From: Oreocharis arfaki
Lineage: Eukaryota; Chordata; Aves; Passeriformes; Paramythiidae
DNA length: 64,000 bases
Reading direction: 5' to 3'
Assembly: GCA_013398015.1 (NCBI GenBank)
Contig: VZRR01002165.1
Span: 372,001-436,000 of the forward strand
Shown: one piece after another, positions 50,985 through 63,300 of the stretch
How the letters are laid out: every line of letters starts with the position of its first letter
How positions within the stretch are numbered: the first letter of the stretch is position 1
The notes under the pieces: generated by a model
What the model was told of the DNA's origin: nothing
The model's database searches: none
What the model saw: only the letters and a program-made list of their open reading frames with translations
Translations under genes and position numbers: made by a program

Positions 50985-51412
50985 CTCCTTTTCTCCAGGC
51001 TGAGCTCCATCAGTTGCTTCTCAGAGTTGTGCTCCAGACCCTTCCCCAGCTCTGTTCCTTCTCTGAACACGCTCCAGCCCCTCAGTGTCTGTTTTGTCGT
51101 GAGAGGCCCAGAACTGGACACAGGATTTGAGGAGTGGCCTCACCAGTGCCCAGTCAGGGGGACAGTCACTGCCCTGGTCCTGCTGCCACACCATGGCTGG
51201 GACAAGGCCGGGTGCCAGTGGCCTGTTGCCCGCCTGGGCACACCTGGCTCATGTTCAGCTGCTGTTGACCAGCACCCCCAGGGCCTTTCCCACCGGACAC
51301 TTCCCAGCCCCTCTGCCCCAGCCTGGAGCTGCAGGGGTTGTTGTGACCCAGGGGCAGGGCCTGGCACTTGGCCTGGTTGACAAAAACATTCATGCAGTCC
51401 ATTTTGAGTATT
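50985..51412 (-). mobile_element. CR1 LINE fragment, antisense, GC-rich
   Basis: The plus strand gives in order CTCCAGGCTGAGC, GCTCCAGCCCCTCAGTGTCT, GGAGTGGCCTCACCAGTGCC, CTGGCTCATGTTCAGCTGCT, GACCAGCACCCCCAGGGCCT and GGCCTGGCACTTGGCCTGGT, the reverse complement of the CR1 reverse-transcriptase C-terminal coding region. It is GC-richer than the other copies, so it is probably from a different CR1 subfamily. The CR1 terminus is not present and the other end stops near a FNQAK-equivalent segment. Frames on both strands (95-117 codons) are by-products of high GC. Confidence 0.87.
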
Positions 51413-53129
51413 AACAGTAAAAGTTTGCATTACATCTATTTTCAATCAAAATATTTTCATTGAGGAGTAAAATAACCCAAATAGCCTCCTCAAAAGCAGT
51501 TCAATTCTAGAAATACATTCCATAGCCAGTAAGAATGAATTACAAGAAGAAAAGAATAACAGTAACAGCAAAATACTTTCCAAAGAGCGAGCTCAGTTAT
51601 TATATTCGCAGGTCTGCAAGAGGCTGAGTCAAATCGTGCAACACTTCTCTACAACATTCAGCAATAGGTGTTGCAGAAAACAAGAAATCATAATGGTGTA
51701 ACATTCAAAATATTGAAGGAAGATTTATCAGGCTTCTTTTGGATTAAATATTAATTTATAAGTGGTTAGATGATTAACAGATGTTTTAAGTATTCTTGGG
51801 TTTTTTATGAATAGCACACTGCATAAACATTTAAAAGAAAGGTTGTAGGAGTTAGTGATTTATGAGAATAAGCTACAGCCAGAGCTTATGTAATTAATGA
51901 CCTGTGTACCCTATTGGGAGATACTATGTATTATTAATATCACCTAATCACAGATTAAACTCTTCAAATAGCACCTTATTATAAGGTATGGCAGATATAT
52001 ATACCCGTTTAAGGGTCTAATGGTGGAGCTGCAATATCATTGAACGCTCACAATTTTTTACTGAGATTTGTCAACCCACAGTTTAGCAACAGAGCAGCTA
52101 CGAATAACATACTGAAATATCTCTAGTGCCTTACACAGTAACTGGACAAATCCAGACCTACAAACAGACTTTTACTTCATGGAATTATGGGCTGGACATA
52201 CTTTGTGACAAGAGACCTCAGTATGGCACAAAGCTTTGCAGGACGGCCTAAGCGTCAGAAATAAACAAGTGAGCTGAGTTATTGGTGACATTACCCAGGA
52301 TTATGTACTAGCAATAAAAACTCACTAGATAAGTGAGTTACTTTCTTCAAAACCAGTGCTAGTTCCACAAGAAAATCAAATAGATCTTCAAATAGACAAA
52401 AGCCTGAATACTTTCACAGACAGTGCTACTGTAGCTGTGATAATCTAATAAAATATGACTTCCAGTTTCTAATCTTGTCTGTCTTATCTGCTTAGACTAA
52501 CTGCTTATTTTGGAAAATATCACTGAATCTCACCTGGCTCCTCCTTCTGATATAATACAAAAATATAAACTTGGAAGTTAAAGGTCATGCTGAGTTTAAT
52601 CACAACGTAATCCATTAGGTCATCTCTTTTTCACAGTAAGTTTTTTCCATGTTCCACAAGCAGCAAATTACTTTTCCTTCTATTTCCCATTAGAGAAGGA
52701 GAGCACCTTGAAATACCTTCTCTCACCGAAGTGGTCCTTCTGCTCCATAGCTCGTATGCTCAGCTAGTTTAACTAGATACCTTACCCAGTCAAACCAAAA
52801 CCAGTTCTCATTTTTCATTTGTCTTGGAAGTTTTGCTCCCATTCTCTCCTGTCTGGCGTAGTTAATTTGGTGCAGAAATTAGATACAGCCCAAGAAATTA
52901 TTTAGACTGTCCACAAGCTAAATTAAAAAAAAAAATCCAATCAGAACTACCTTCAACGATAGGGGAGAAAAAGAAGTCAATGGCAAAGATTAATATTTTC
53001 AGACAAGAAGAAAAGGAAATACAGAGAACTGAGTTAAAACCTTAAAAAGTCTGAAGGACAAAAAAGTAGACAAAAAAATCTGCCAATCACTTAAAAGATA
53101 AAAAGGTGGGATTTTTAAAAACAAATTGA
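51413..53129. other. AT-rich sequence, nothing recognised
   Basis: No open frame long enough to consider and no repeat family recognised. Confidence 0.55.
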
Positions 53130-53370
53130 TTAATTCAGCCCCCAAACTGCTTTTACATATTGCAGAATATGCCATCTGTCACACCCAAGCAATCCTTCAC
53201 ACGGGTGGATTTCATGCTAAGCAAACATTTGGAATGTAATAACTCCAGCTGAAAGCTGGCTCTTCCGTATGAGGAGGAGGCCTGGAAACATTAATATGTG
53301 GCAGTAATAACAAACTTCACCGCAGATGTTTAACTGCATTTTATATGAGCATAATTAAACTGATTTCCAA
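53130..53370. promoter_or_regulatory. Possible conserved non-coding element
   Basis: A complex, homopolymer-free block with GATTAATTCAG at its left end, the self-complementary word CCAGCTGAAAGCTGG near 53246-53260 and ATAATTAAAC on the right. No frame or repeat explains it. The enhancer-like reading is inference. Confidence 0.2.
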
Positions 53371-54639
53371 GAGATATTTTACTCTATACAGTGGATCCAA
53401 TGCCTCATCTTTATTAAGGAAAACCACCATGACAATATAGAATTTAGAATTAAATCATAGCCGGATTGTCATAATATTAAGAGGACTCCCATTTCCGAGC
53501 ATCCAGGAGCCACTGGCAGCCACACTCGCACTGAGGTTTTTTTTGGTTTTGAGATGTTGACACTGTTGGAACTTCCCAATTTAACAGATGAGACCTGAAA
53601 ACCAAATTCCATAGCACAGAGCCTTCCCCCCAAATAAATATGTCATCTAGCAGACAAGCATCCTGCTATTTTAAACAATCTTTACTACATGGCTCATAAT
53701 GGGCCATATCTACCACAGCTTTCAAATGTTCAGTGGGGTATCTGGCACACAAATAACCAATTTTGATTAATTCAATTTATTTGCAATTTGAATTTGGTTT
53801 CTATTTGGATCATTTAACATTACTTTGGACAGCAAACACCTTTCTGTCTACCCTACACTACCCTTTACATGTCCTCCAAGTTGTTAATCCCGAAGGTGTT
53901 ATTCCTTCAAAGTGCTCATTAAAAAAATCAAATGGCTGTCCTGTCTTAGGAAGGGTGGAAGGTCAGGCAGAACATTAAAATTACAGCATTATCAAGTATT
54001 TTCAACTATGACTAACTTAAATATGAATAATTGGAAGGAAAAAAATTACATTATTATCTGGCGAATATCTTGTCACAGGTAGATTAAATTTGCATGCCTA
54101 ACATGATGCTCTTGGACAGAAATGACTCAATCTCTGAATTCATTCTTCACCAGTCAAAACTGCAAATGACCTACTGCAATTAGTTTGTAGAGACAAGCAC
54201 TAAAACGCCTTGTTCTCCATGAAACATGATCACAAAAAATATTTTCTAGCTTCCTAAAAGAATATTTTGATGAAGAGAAGTATGATATGCTGTTTAACAC
54301 TTCAAATGAAGATTTCAGAAATTAAATAATTTCTGTTAGCAAGACCAGGATTCACGTCTCATGCAGATACCAGTGTTATGTCACTAGCCAACCCAATAAT
54401 AGCTTTAAGCCAATATCCTGAAAAATGGAACAATAATCCAAAGCAAACATTTCCACAAAATACTTTAACCTGAAGAATGGTTTAAAGTTACTCCCTTGAA
54501 CAAATTCTGCTTTAGAATGCATGTCTTTTTAGCAGAAAATTGCTTATTAACAAGCCACAATTTTCCTATATTATTACAGGGTTAGTTTATGAACCCAGTA
54601 AAGCAATAGCACAACACTAACAATTAGCAAGTCAGAATA
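53371..54639. other. AT-rich sequence, nothing recognised
   Basis: No gene or repeat family is seen. The 71-codon plus frame at 53763 has no recognisable domain. Confidence 0.5.
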
Positions 54640-54850
54640 CAAAGGTTTGTTTGGAATATTACTGCTATGATGGATCGGTAGGTTTAATTAAATTAATTGA
54701 AGCTATCATAACTATTAAATCTATCAGGGATTGCATAACAATGAATAAGAGTCCATCGCATGATAAAATAGAGGCACAATACCATTTCAATTTCTCAATT
54801 TGTAGCAGGTCTTGTTTCCTTCCAAATACAATCGTATTAAGCAGATGAGA
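54640..54850. promoter_or_regulatory. Possible conserved non-coding element
   Basis: A repeat-free AT-rich block with TTTAATTAAATTAATTGAAG near 54682-54701 (several homeodomain-type cores) and GATTGCATAACAATG (C/EBP- and SOX-like words) near 54729-54743. Overlapping frames on both strands (65 and 83 codons) show no domains. The function is inferred from texture only. Confidence 0.22.
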
Positions 54851-55404
54851 ACTGCAGGGCAAAAAGGTCATTGTAACTGATGTCTCTAATACTCCAGAAC
54901 ATCTGTAGGAGAACAAAATAGTGGAGACGTTACAGATTATATAAAATGAGATTTTTTAAGTCAAAATGGGCTAAAAATCTCTGCTGAGGTCATCTAGTCA
55001 TTAGTAAAGATAGTATGCTACAATCAAGTGTCTGGATCAATGTAATTGCACTGAGATGAAAGGAAATTTTCCCATTAAGAATCTCACTATAAATTATACA
55101 GGCTCCTTCTCTTACTCCCACTGGAGTCAACAGCAAACATTCATCAGCTTCAGTGGGATTGCTGATGGCCCTAAGTGATCCTTCAATGTACAGTGCAGGG
55201 CACCTTAATTTGTCTTTTATTCTGATGAGGCCTCACAAACACAAAATTTGAACTAGCATACCCGTCTTTAAATACGGAATCTGGAATGGCGTCATTTCCC
55301 TTTACTGCAAACCTTTTCTAAAGAAAATTAACGCCACCTCGGCTCACCTTATCAGAGAGTCGCTCAGCTTTGCTGGAGCTTGATGTATGGTAGAGATATT
55401 TGAT
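54851..55404. other. AT-rich sequence with short inverted repeat
   Basis: TCCCACTG at 55116-55123 and its perfect complement CAGTGGGA at 55151-55158 flank a GAGTCAA-containing spacer. The CCCACTGGAGTCAA / CTTCAGTGGGA pairing resembles a core widespread in old sauropsid interspersed repeats. No gene is seen. Confidence 0.35.
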
Positions 55405-55940
55405 CTATCTCCACAACTTCTCTAGGCAACCCGTTCCAGTGTCTCCCCATCCTTACAATATAGAATTTCTTCCCAATATCCAATCTAAACCTACCTTTTT
55501 TCAGTTTGAAGCCATTCCCCCTTGTTTATCACTCTCTGCCCTTGTAAAATGTCCCTCTCCAGCTCTCTTGGTGCCCCTTTAGGTACCGGAAGATGCTATA
55601 AAGTCTCCTTGGAGTGTTCTTTTCTCCAGGCAGGACAACCCCAGCTCTCACAGTCTGTCTTCATATGAGAGGTTCTCCAGCTCATTGACCATCTTCATGG
55701 CTTCCTCTGGAACTGCTCCAACAAGTCCATATCCTGATATTTGGGACCCCAGGTGGGGTCGCACAAGAGCAGAATAAAGGGAGAGAATCATGCTCTTTTT
55801 GAGGCAACCTGGGATATATTTGGCTTTCTGGGCTGCCAGGGCACATGGCTTGGCCTTGTCCAGCCTCTCATCCAGAAGCACCCCAAATTCCTGCTCCTTA
55901 GAGTTGCTCTCCAAACATTCTCTGCCTGAGGCCATGAAGG
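55405..55940 (-). mobile_element. CR1 LINE fragment, antisense, decayed
   Basis: The minus strand translates from about 55935 to 55648 with CR1 reverse-transcriptase C-terminal blocks in order: EFGVLLDERLDKAKPCALAA, QKAKYIPGCLKKS, LSLYSALVRPHLGSQ and ELENLSYEDRL. Further left on the plus strand, CACAACTTCTCTAGGCAACC and TAGAATTTCTTCCCAATATC correspond to the end of the protein. The frame is unusually intact over 95 codons, although a short deletion is likely between the SMI and LSLYSAL parts. The terminal 3' leader (about 100 bases) is missing and the 5' side is truncated, so it cannot move. Confidence 0.92.
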
Positions 55941-58500
55941 TCAGTTCCCTTGTGTTTCCTTTCTTGATATTTGAGTTTAAGGCAAATCCTTTCTGATAAG
56001 ACGTAGGAAAGATCAGAACATATTTCGAATAAAGATCAATTCAGCTTGTGAAACCTTCATCTGTGCACAGTTTAGCACTCCAAAGCGCACATCAGCATAA
56101 AAGGAGAAAAAAAACCCTCAAAACAGTTAGAAGCAACACATTCCTTTATCTCATTTCCACTCTTTTTTGTATACATATGCTGAATAATCCATTATACCCA
56201 TTATCAAATCATCAACAATAGGATAGTACAACAGGAACTCAGATTTACAGTACAGTTTAAATCCAAACTGCTTGGAGCAGAATCTATCCGGATGATGTGG
56301 CAAGAACTATCAGAAATTTAAGAGTAAAAAAAAAAAGGAAAAAATTACTTTAAAAACAAACACCCAGCATGTTCCTGTCCAAAGCTTTCCACCCAAGTCC
56401 AAACACTCTGAAGGTGAGACTGAGAATAAATAGGGGGGGAAAAGCCCCCATTGAATGGTTTCAGTCTCCTGCATTTAAGGGTGGGTGGGGGAAAATATTA
56501 TGAATATTGAAAAAGCATTTTTTGAAGTTTTACAGCAGCAATCGTTTAAGCTGCTATTGAAAGAGATAGTAAACAGGCAATGTATGTATTCTTTAATTTC
56601 TCATTTCACTTTCAAAGAAGCATTTAGTGGAGACATGAATATGGATCCAACTTGTAATGCTGAATACCTGTTTATGCTCAACCTTTTGAATACTCAGGCT
56701 TTACATAATCTTTATCACACTTTGCCAGTATCCTTGAATTTATGTCCTTGGAATGTAGTTCAGAGTGAAGATTACTCAAAACCTGTAAATACCTGAATAA
56801 GGACTTAGGAAGGGAAGGCTGGGAGGAAGAAATTAATGTGTACTCGTTTTTTTTGCAAATAGAGTCAAAACCAATCCAACCATCCAAAAAAACCCCACCC
56901 AATATTCTTTCACTTCTAAGATAAAGTAAGACAAAATTAGGGTTGAGTTTTGTTCTGTTTTATTTCTTTTTTTCTGCCAATTCACTTGTCCACAGTTTGG
57001 GGAGGGGGGACATTCATACTAAAATACCATACATGCCAAATGTCTCTGAGACTATGCTCCAAATAGATTGGTTTTTGTAATGTTAACACTCCTAATATAT
57101 AAGTACACAAAACGTGCTCAAAATAGTTTTCCCCCCTTACATCTTTAGATAGCTGATTGATAGAGTACAAAGGAGAAATGTAATTTCATTGGCTGGGGTT
57201 TTTTTTGTGAGCAGATGGTTCTTCAGATTTACCTTTAAAATGAATACAAATTCAACCTGCAAACAGCATCATTTAAAAGTATAACTACAACGCAAAACCC
57301 CATTTTCGAAATATGACACGCATGGAACAATAGTTCTTATCTACGGAAGTGTTGAGTCTGGCTGTCTGAATAACAACTAACCCAGAGCAGAAGGAAAACA
57401 CGAGGGAGCATTAGATTCACAGCACAGACATCAACAAAGCCTTGTTACAGTATTTCCCTTTGAATCAAGCTGGCAGCTGTGTGGGATAAGCTGCCTTTCC
57501 TCTTTCCTTCAGCTCTGCCTTGGAAAGGCTGGGAAGGCTGATGAGCAGCGGTTTGCAGCTCACAGCCAGCTAGAGATAGGGGACTGGTCCAGCACAGCCT
57601 GGGAAGGAGCTGTGTTCTCTCTGTGGAGAACAGGGCCACTCCTTGTTACAGAGCCCTGCAGCACTTCCAGCACCATTGTGCACGAGCGGGTGCACAGCCA
57701 TCAAAGCCGTCTTTCGCAAGGGGAGTATTTTTAGAAAACATTGTGCTAAAGTTTGTAAAGGACTCTAATTTACTATACCCAATGCAAATGAGGTAGAGAA
57801 TTGACTGGGAAATTTGGTAACTTCAGACCAAGTTATCAAAGAAAAGTTATTTTTACATATTTGTTAAACACCACTACAATTTGGAAAGCCTGATGGTCCA
57901 CAGCTAAGGCCATGAAATTTAAACAAATTTACACCATATGGAAGCAGGCCTATCCTTCCCACAGCTCCAGCATCATGGTCAGCACACCCACAACAATCCT
58001 TCTGAGGTTCACTGCACAGCTTCTGAACCAACCCTGGAGCACTGTGCCAAACCAATTCCCTACTTCTCCAAAACTGCTCCTTCCTCCCTCTGTCCAGTTT
58101 ATATCTTTAACTGTGTATGCCAGCTCCCATTATCTTAAACAGTGGAATTCAACTGGCATTGATTCCTAACTTCTGCCCAGTATGTTCAAAAAATTCCAAG
58201 ACAAATTATCCTTAATCTCTTCAAAACCTAAGACAGGTACTACAAATTAAAGTAACTTGCAGGAGGTAAACTGTGACAACCTTTCCCCATTTTTGAAGGT
58301 TTTCAAAATGTCTTTTTAAACAAATCAGAAGCAATTCAAAATGTAGATGGTTATTGGTGTAAGGACTACTTACAGAAAAACAAAATAATAAAGTTGCATA
58401 CACATCTAGTTTCTCATCCATCTTCTTCTGTTGGAGATTTACCACATATCGACAATACTGGTGGAGAATAGAGTCACTTCTTGTTCAAAACACATCCTGC
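55941..58500. other. AT-rich sequence with A/C and G/T junctions
   Basis: No gene is seen. A-run/C-run junctions lie at 56107-56117 and 56886-56896, and G4-T8 at 57195-57206. A GC-richer part at about 57460-57720 has a few CpGs and a 64-codon minus frame with no recognisable family. A 103-codon plus frame at 56485 is likewise unrecognised. Confidence 0.48.
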
Positions 58501-58537
58501 AGAAATTTACCAGTTCTGGTAGAAATTTACCAGTTCC
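58501..58537 (+). repeat. 20-base tandem duplication
   Basis: AGAAATTTACCAGTTCTGGT (58501-58520) is followed at once by a second copy whose first 16 bases are identical. It looks like a local replication-slippage duplication in single-copy sequence. Confidence 0.9.
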
Positions 58538-60035
58538 ATTCACACTAATCTCTCTGCAGCAGAAAGAATACAAACAAATTTCAATAAACACTCTCGACAG
58601 AGCAATCCATTCATCCCCACAGTCTCCATTTATATGAGCTCAGTACAGCTATTTGCTCATATAAAACTTCAATTACAGAAGTAAGACAATGAAATTATTT
58701 GGCCTAAGTTACATCTTTTAGCATTTCAGTCTCTAAACCCTCTATTTCACTACTTTTATTCACAATATTCCAACCTCTGCTTCCCACCTCATTATTTTAA
58801 CAAAAGTCTCTTAACAATGTAAATTTTTATGTGTTCCTGAGAATCTTGATACATTACCTTACAAATAAATTAAATCCAATTTAAATAGCCCAAGCACATG
58901 TTCTACAGAAATTAATTCCTGGAATAATATACAATAAATATGTCAAGAAGGAAAAACATAATCCCCTGCCACTATATATTAGATTAGAGGAAGCTGCTTG
59001 ATAAAGACTTTTAAGATTCCATGGCTACAAAACACGAGCGATGCCTCTCTTTCAAAGATCTTTGAGATACAATACGTATAGTATGCACAAAAAAACCAAC
59101 AACCCAACAACCTAAATTATAATGAATTAAATTTATTTCTTTCAAATTACTATTTAATTTCTCCAAATCAAAATTCTATGGAAAAGCACCAAGATTAAAA
59201 ATCAGACCATACTGAATCCAGTTATTAGTAATGGTAGTCAGGAACAAGAGTAGTTATAGCATCAAAGGTAGAGGGAGCATGATTCAAGTACTGAAGTTGA
59301 AAAAAACCCTGACATATTAATTTGCAGCAGCAATGGCCTTGGAAAGTGCTGTGAGATCACCCACAAGTACTTTGCTAATACACACAGTGCATATTACAAA
59401 AATGAACATTCGTCACAGAGCTCTTTTCTGTTTCCACAGCTACATAATAAATGTGTTTAAAATATCCAAGTTTGTATTTGAAGTACTAAGGCTCAGCATT
59501 CAGCTTCAGGGAAAATTATACAGATAAACCATGTGTACCAGTCAGCAGCAATTGCACACTCATCTGAGTGCGTGCAGCACCATCTCTGCTTCTTCTGGAC
59601 ATTCCATTACTTCTTAAAGCATCATCCCAGCCTATTTGGGAATAAAGAATTCCTCCATGCAGCTCTCACTTATAGAGTTCAAACCCCCAAACATTCCAAT
59701 AAAGAAATACTTTTGCCTTATAAACCTATCAGGGTCATTGCCCTGCACAACACATATACTTTAACAGCAATGAACTGTAATGTTTAATCTGTTATATGTT
59801 ATATTAAAAGAGCTCTGGAAAAACTACTTTGTTTCAGGATTTTTGTTGGTGTTGCCGTTTTTTAAGTAATTCAAAGACAAGCCCCTTCTCTTTGTGATAT
59901 AATATCAGGGAACTGCTGTATAAATAAGCCTTAGAGATCTTGTTCTAACCTTAACTACCCAGGGAGCCTCTGGAAGCATGAAAAGAAAATGTCAGTGCAC
60001 TTAACTCTGAAACCGGTACAACTACCTTATATACC
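58538..60035. other. AT-rich sequence, nothing recognised
   Basis: No gene or repeat family is seen. An A7-C3 junction lies at 59300-59309. Confidence 0.5.
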
Positions 60036-60330
60036 CTGGGAAAAGACATCAGCGGGGCCAGATTGGAGCCCAGGAGGGAATGGAGCGTTATCAGGTAAAG
60101 CAAATGATGCAGTCAAGGATGTCCAGGGGCTCCAATTGCTCAGCCCTGAGCTTGTCTGCCACAGCCTGTGACAGGACAAACTCCACTCTTCCTGTTGTGC
60201 TGTGTCTATCTTGGTCATGCATGACACACCAGCGGGAGGCACTCGGTGCCTTGTCCCTGCGGTTGGTGGAGGACTGTGGGAATGTTCCTCCTCATCCTGG
60301 GGAGTGCTGCCTAACACTTGCATCCCGACC
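60036..60330. other. Locally GC-richer block, identity unknown
   Basis: Overlapping frames of 105 codons (plus) and 98 codons (minus) cover this GC-richer stretch. Their coincidence on opposite strands and lack of any domain argue against a gene. It may be an unrecognised repeat. Confidence 0.3.
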
Positions 60331-63300
60331 TAACTTCCTTCAAAAAAGGAGTACAACAAAACACGTGAAAGGATGTAAGTTTAATAGAATCTGGTAACAT
60401 TTCCCAGGTGAAGTGTCCACAGTAAACCTTCTAACTTTCAACTAGAGGAACTAGTCCATCATACCAGGCATACTAATTTAGCGTAGAACCTTGCTTTGTA
60501 GGAGGCAATATGTCTACTTTTTTAAATGTACATAGTCATGCCAAGAATCTGAAAAGCAAACTCAATTTAGTGTTTCAAATTACATTTTTTAAATAGAATG
60601 AGGTGTTCATAAAACACCCCCACAGTTTTGCATCTGTACTACTGAGAAACAAAATAATTTTGCCTCACAAGACATAATGTCTTGAATATTTTATTACACA
60701 ACTGTATTAATAGTGATTTTGTAATTAAGCAAATCAAAATTCAAGCTGTGAGAAACTGAGTTTTCCACACATTTTGCAGTGTACTATACACAATGAGGAC
60801 AAAGAAAAGGGAGGAAGACTTTATTTTAACTGAATGTTTCACAAAGATGACAAGGGGCAATTCCTCACCTCCTGTATGTATTTCTCCAGGTTGTCATAGT
60901 CCAAAGACGGAAATCTTTCATGCTCCAAAGTCTTGAACCCTGTCCACTAGTTTTCATCTTCACACAAAGTTTATCATGTCAAAGATTAAGTTACTGTCAT
61001 GCTTCTATTTTCTTTCAAGGAAAAATATATAATGCACATCTCAGTGACTACCAGGAGCTCTGTATTCAAAACGTGCATTGAAAAGGACAGACACCAGATA
61101 TGTAAAATGTCAGCTCAAAATGGAATTTATGAGTATGTGGATGAGAGGAGATATAACAGGAAGTTTTACAACCCCAGCTGTAGTGGTTATTGCCATGGAG
61201 AGCTGCAACAAACCCAAGGCTAACAGGCAACATCTCAGTTCTCTTTGATAGGGCTGCTCGCTTCTAGGGAGATGAACTGACCTGGGAAAAAAAGCTGGAA
61301 GATCTGTTGAAAAAAACCAAAAACTGAACAAACACACTTTAAAAGGAGTCTTCACTGTCATTTTCATTTACTTTGCCTGCAGCTGCTAATCCTAAAGCCT
61401 GCTTATTTCATGGAAAACTGTCCATCAGTGACAGCTTCCAGAACAGCTGAGATTCACAGATGTAAAGTCCTGTGATGCAAGATGAGCCTTATGGAACTTT
61501 AGGTTGTTTGGTAAAAAATTTGCCAGGAAAAGTTCTGCCTCCCTGTGCCAGGAATCAAGTTGCTGATCATGCTAAACTGGTCAGATTAGTGGTCAGATTG
61601 CACACTCTAATTAAGCACAAGCTGACAGTAAGAAAAAGCCAATTCTATTTAGATACCAGACAGAAGTTCCTGACTACTAAAACTTAGTCTGGGAACTGTT
61701 TTCACAGACATTATTATTGACTATTCCAGTCAATACTACAGAAATCTTCTTACCAGTTGCTTTAGCCACCTGATCTCCTCACAGAATCACAGACTGCATC
61801 ACTGTAATTATCCACTAAGCTGCATGCTTTAAGCATACCGACTAAAACCTGCAAATATACAGGTGCAGAGATTTACTTTATTCTGATTACTGCCTACATT
61901 TTTCCTGACAAACGAATCCTACACTATTAAGCCTTAACCCATATTTCTGACAAGTTTTATTTCCTGCATGCCTGCCCTTCCCAAGCCTTAGATGCCAAGT
62001 TTGATACAGCTCCTTCTGTCATGCATCACATTTGCAAAATTACTAATCAAGTTTTTGCTCTCATTACTCCCCCTGACGACTCATACCTTCCAAAAAACCA
62101 CAGGGGGGACATAAAGAGGAAAATGATCACCAGCTTAAAATAAAAGAACACTCTTACAAAATGCTTATTTATTCTTATACTTTGCGAAAGAAATGCTGTA
62201 TAAAACTGTCTGGCTGAGATATTCAGTTGTAGTATCAGTCAGAAGTTAAATGTTCCATGGGATAAAGACCATGCCTTCATTCATTAAGGAAGTGCAGACC
62301 TTGAGTTCATTCAACCATTAAGAGAGTCAATGAAGTAATTTACTAATCAATTAGACATCAGTGAGCTCTAATGCTGGTCTGTACTAAACTACAGTACAGA
62401 TGTACTTCAGACTTAGTTGTTAAACAATTACCTGAAAATTCCTCCTTCTCAGAGCGGGCATTAGGGCAAATGACTGACAAAGTACTAATTACGGCTTCTA
62501 AGCCATTATTTTATCCTTCACAAAAAAAAAAAAAACCAACACCATAAACCTAACCTATCAGGAGAGCAGAGGGAAGGAAGAGTAGAAAGAATAGACAGGA
62601 CACAAAGAAAATAACACAGCTAAGCAAATTCACAAAAAAACCCAAGCATTGTTATTCCACATATATTTTTTTCATTTTCTTGTTATACAAATTCACTGTA
62701 ATCTGATATCAAATCACACACTATCTGGGATATGTTATTGACTGCTTTCTAAGAGCTTTTTCTGCTTCCTCTAGTGTGAAGGGGGTTTTCTTTTTCACAT
62801 AAACCCTTCAAAGTAGTCAAGAGTAAAATCCTTTATCTATGAGAAATGATTGGCATGTACAACTAGTTTAAAATGATGCAAGACACAATTACGAACAAAA
62901 GAGAAATTGTATATTGCCTTTGAATACTGCATTTAGCCTTACAACCACTCAGATTTAGTAGTAAAATCACATATCTGAAAATCCAGACCAATGTGATTAA
63001 TGTCCTGCAAGCAGGAAGTGAAATATCATCACTGTTTACTAAGCAATGACCCCATCTTCCCTCATTTTAACACCTACAACCAAATCTGAAGAGTATCTTC
63101 TACCACTTTGAAGTCAACAGCACATGCAGAGAGCTTATGTCTGTCTCCAAAACAGGGAGTGTGAGGAACACAGCATCTTCTTGACGTGCTTTCATGATTT
63201 CATTTTCTCTAGGTTACGTAATTCATTTATCATTTCTGCTGCATAGCTCCTCTCTATTTTTAACAATTATTACTTTTCCTGTGGAGAGACGGAAATTGGT

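Noticed and set aside
51027..51445. Overlapping frames of 78-117 codons on both strands
   Set aside because: They lie in the antisense CR1 fragment and reflect its high GC content.
60027..60397. Opposite-strand frames of 98 and 105 codons
   Set aside because: They coincide on both strands of a GC-richer block and have no domain or splice context.
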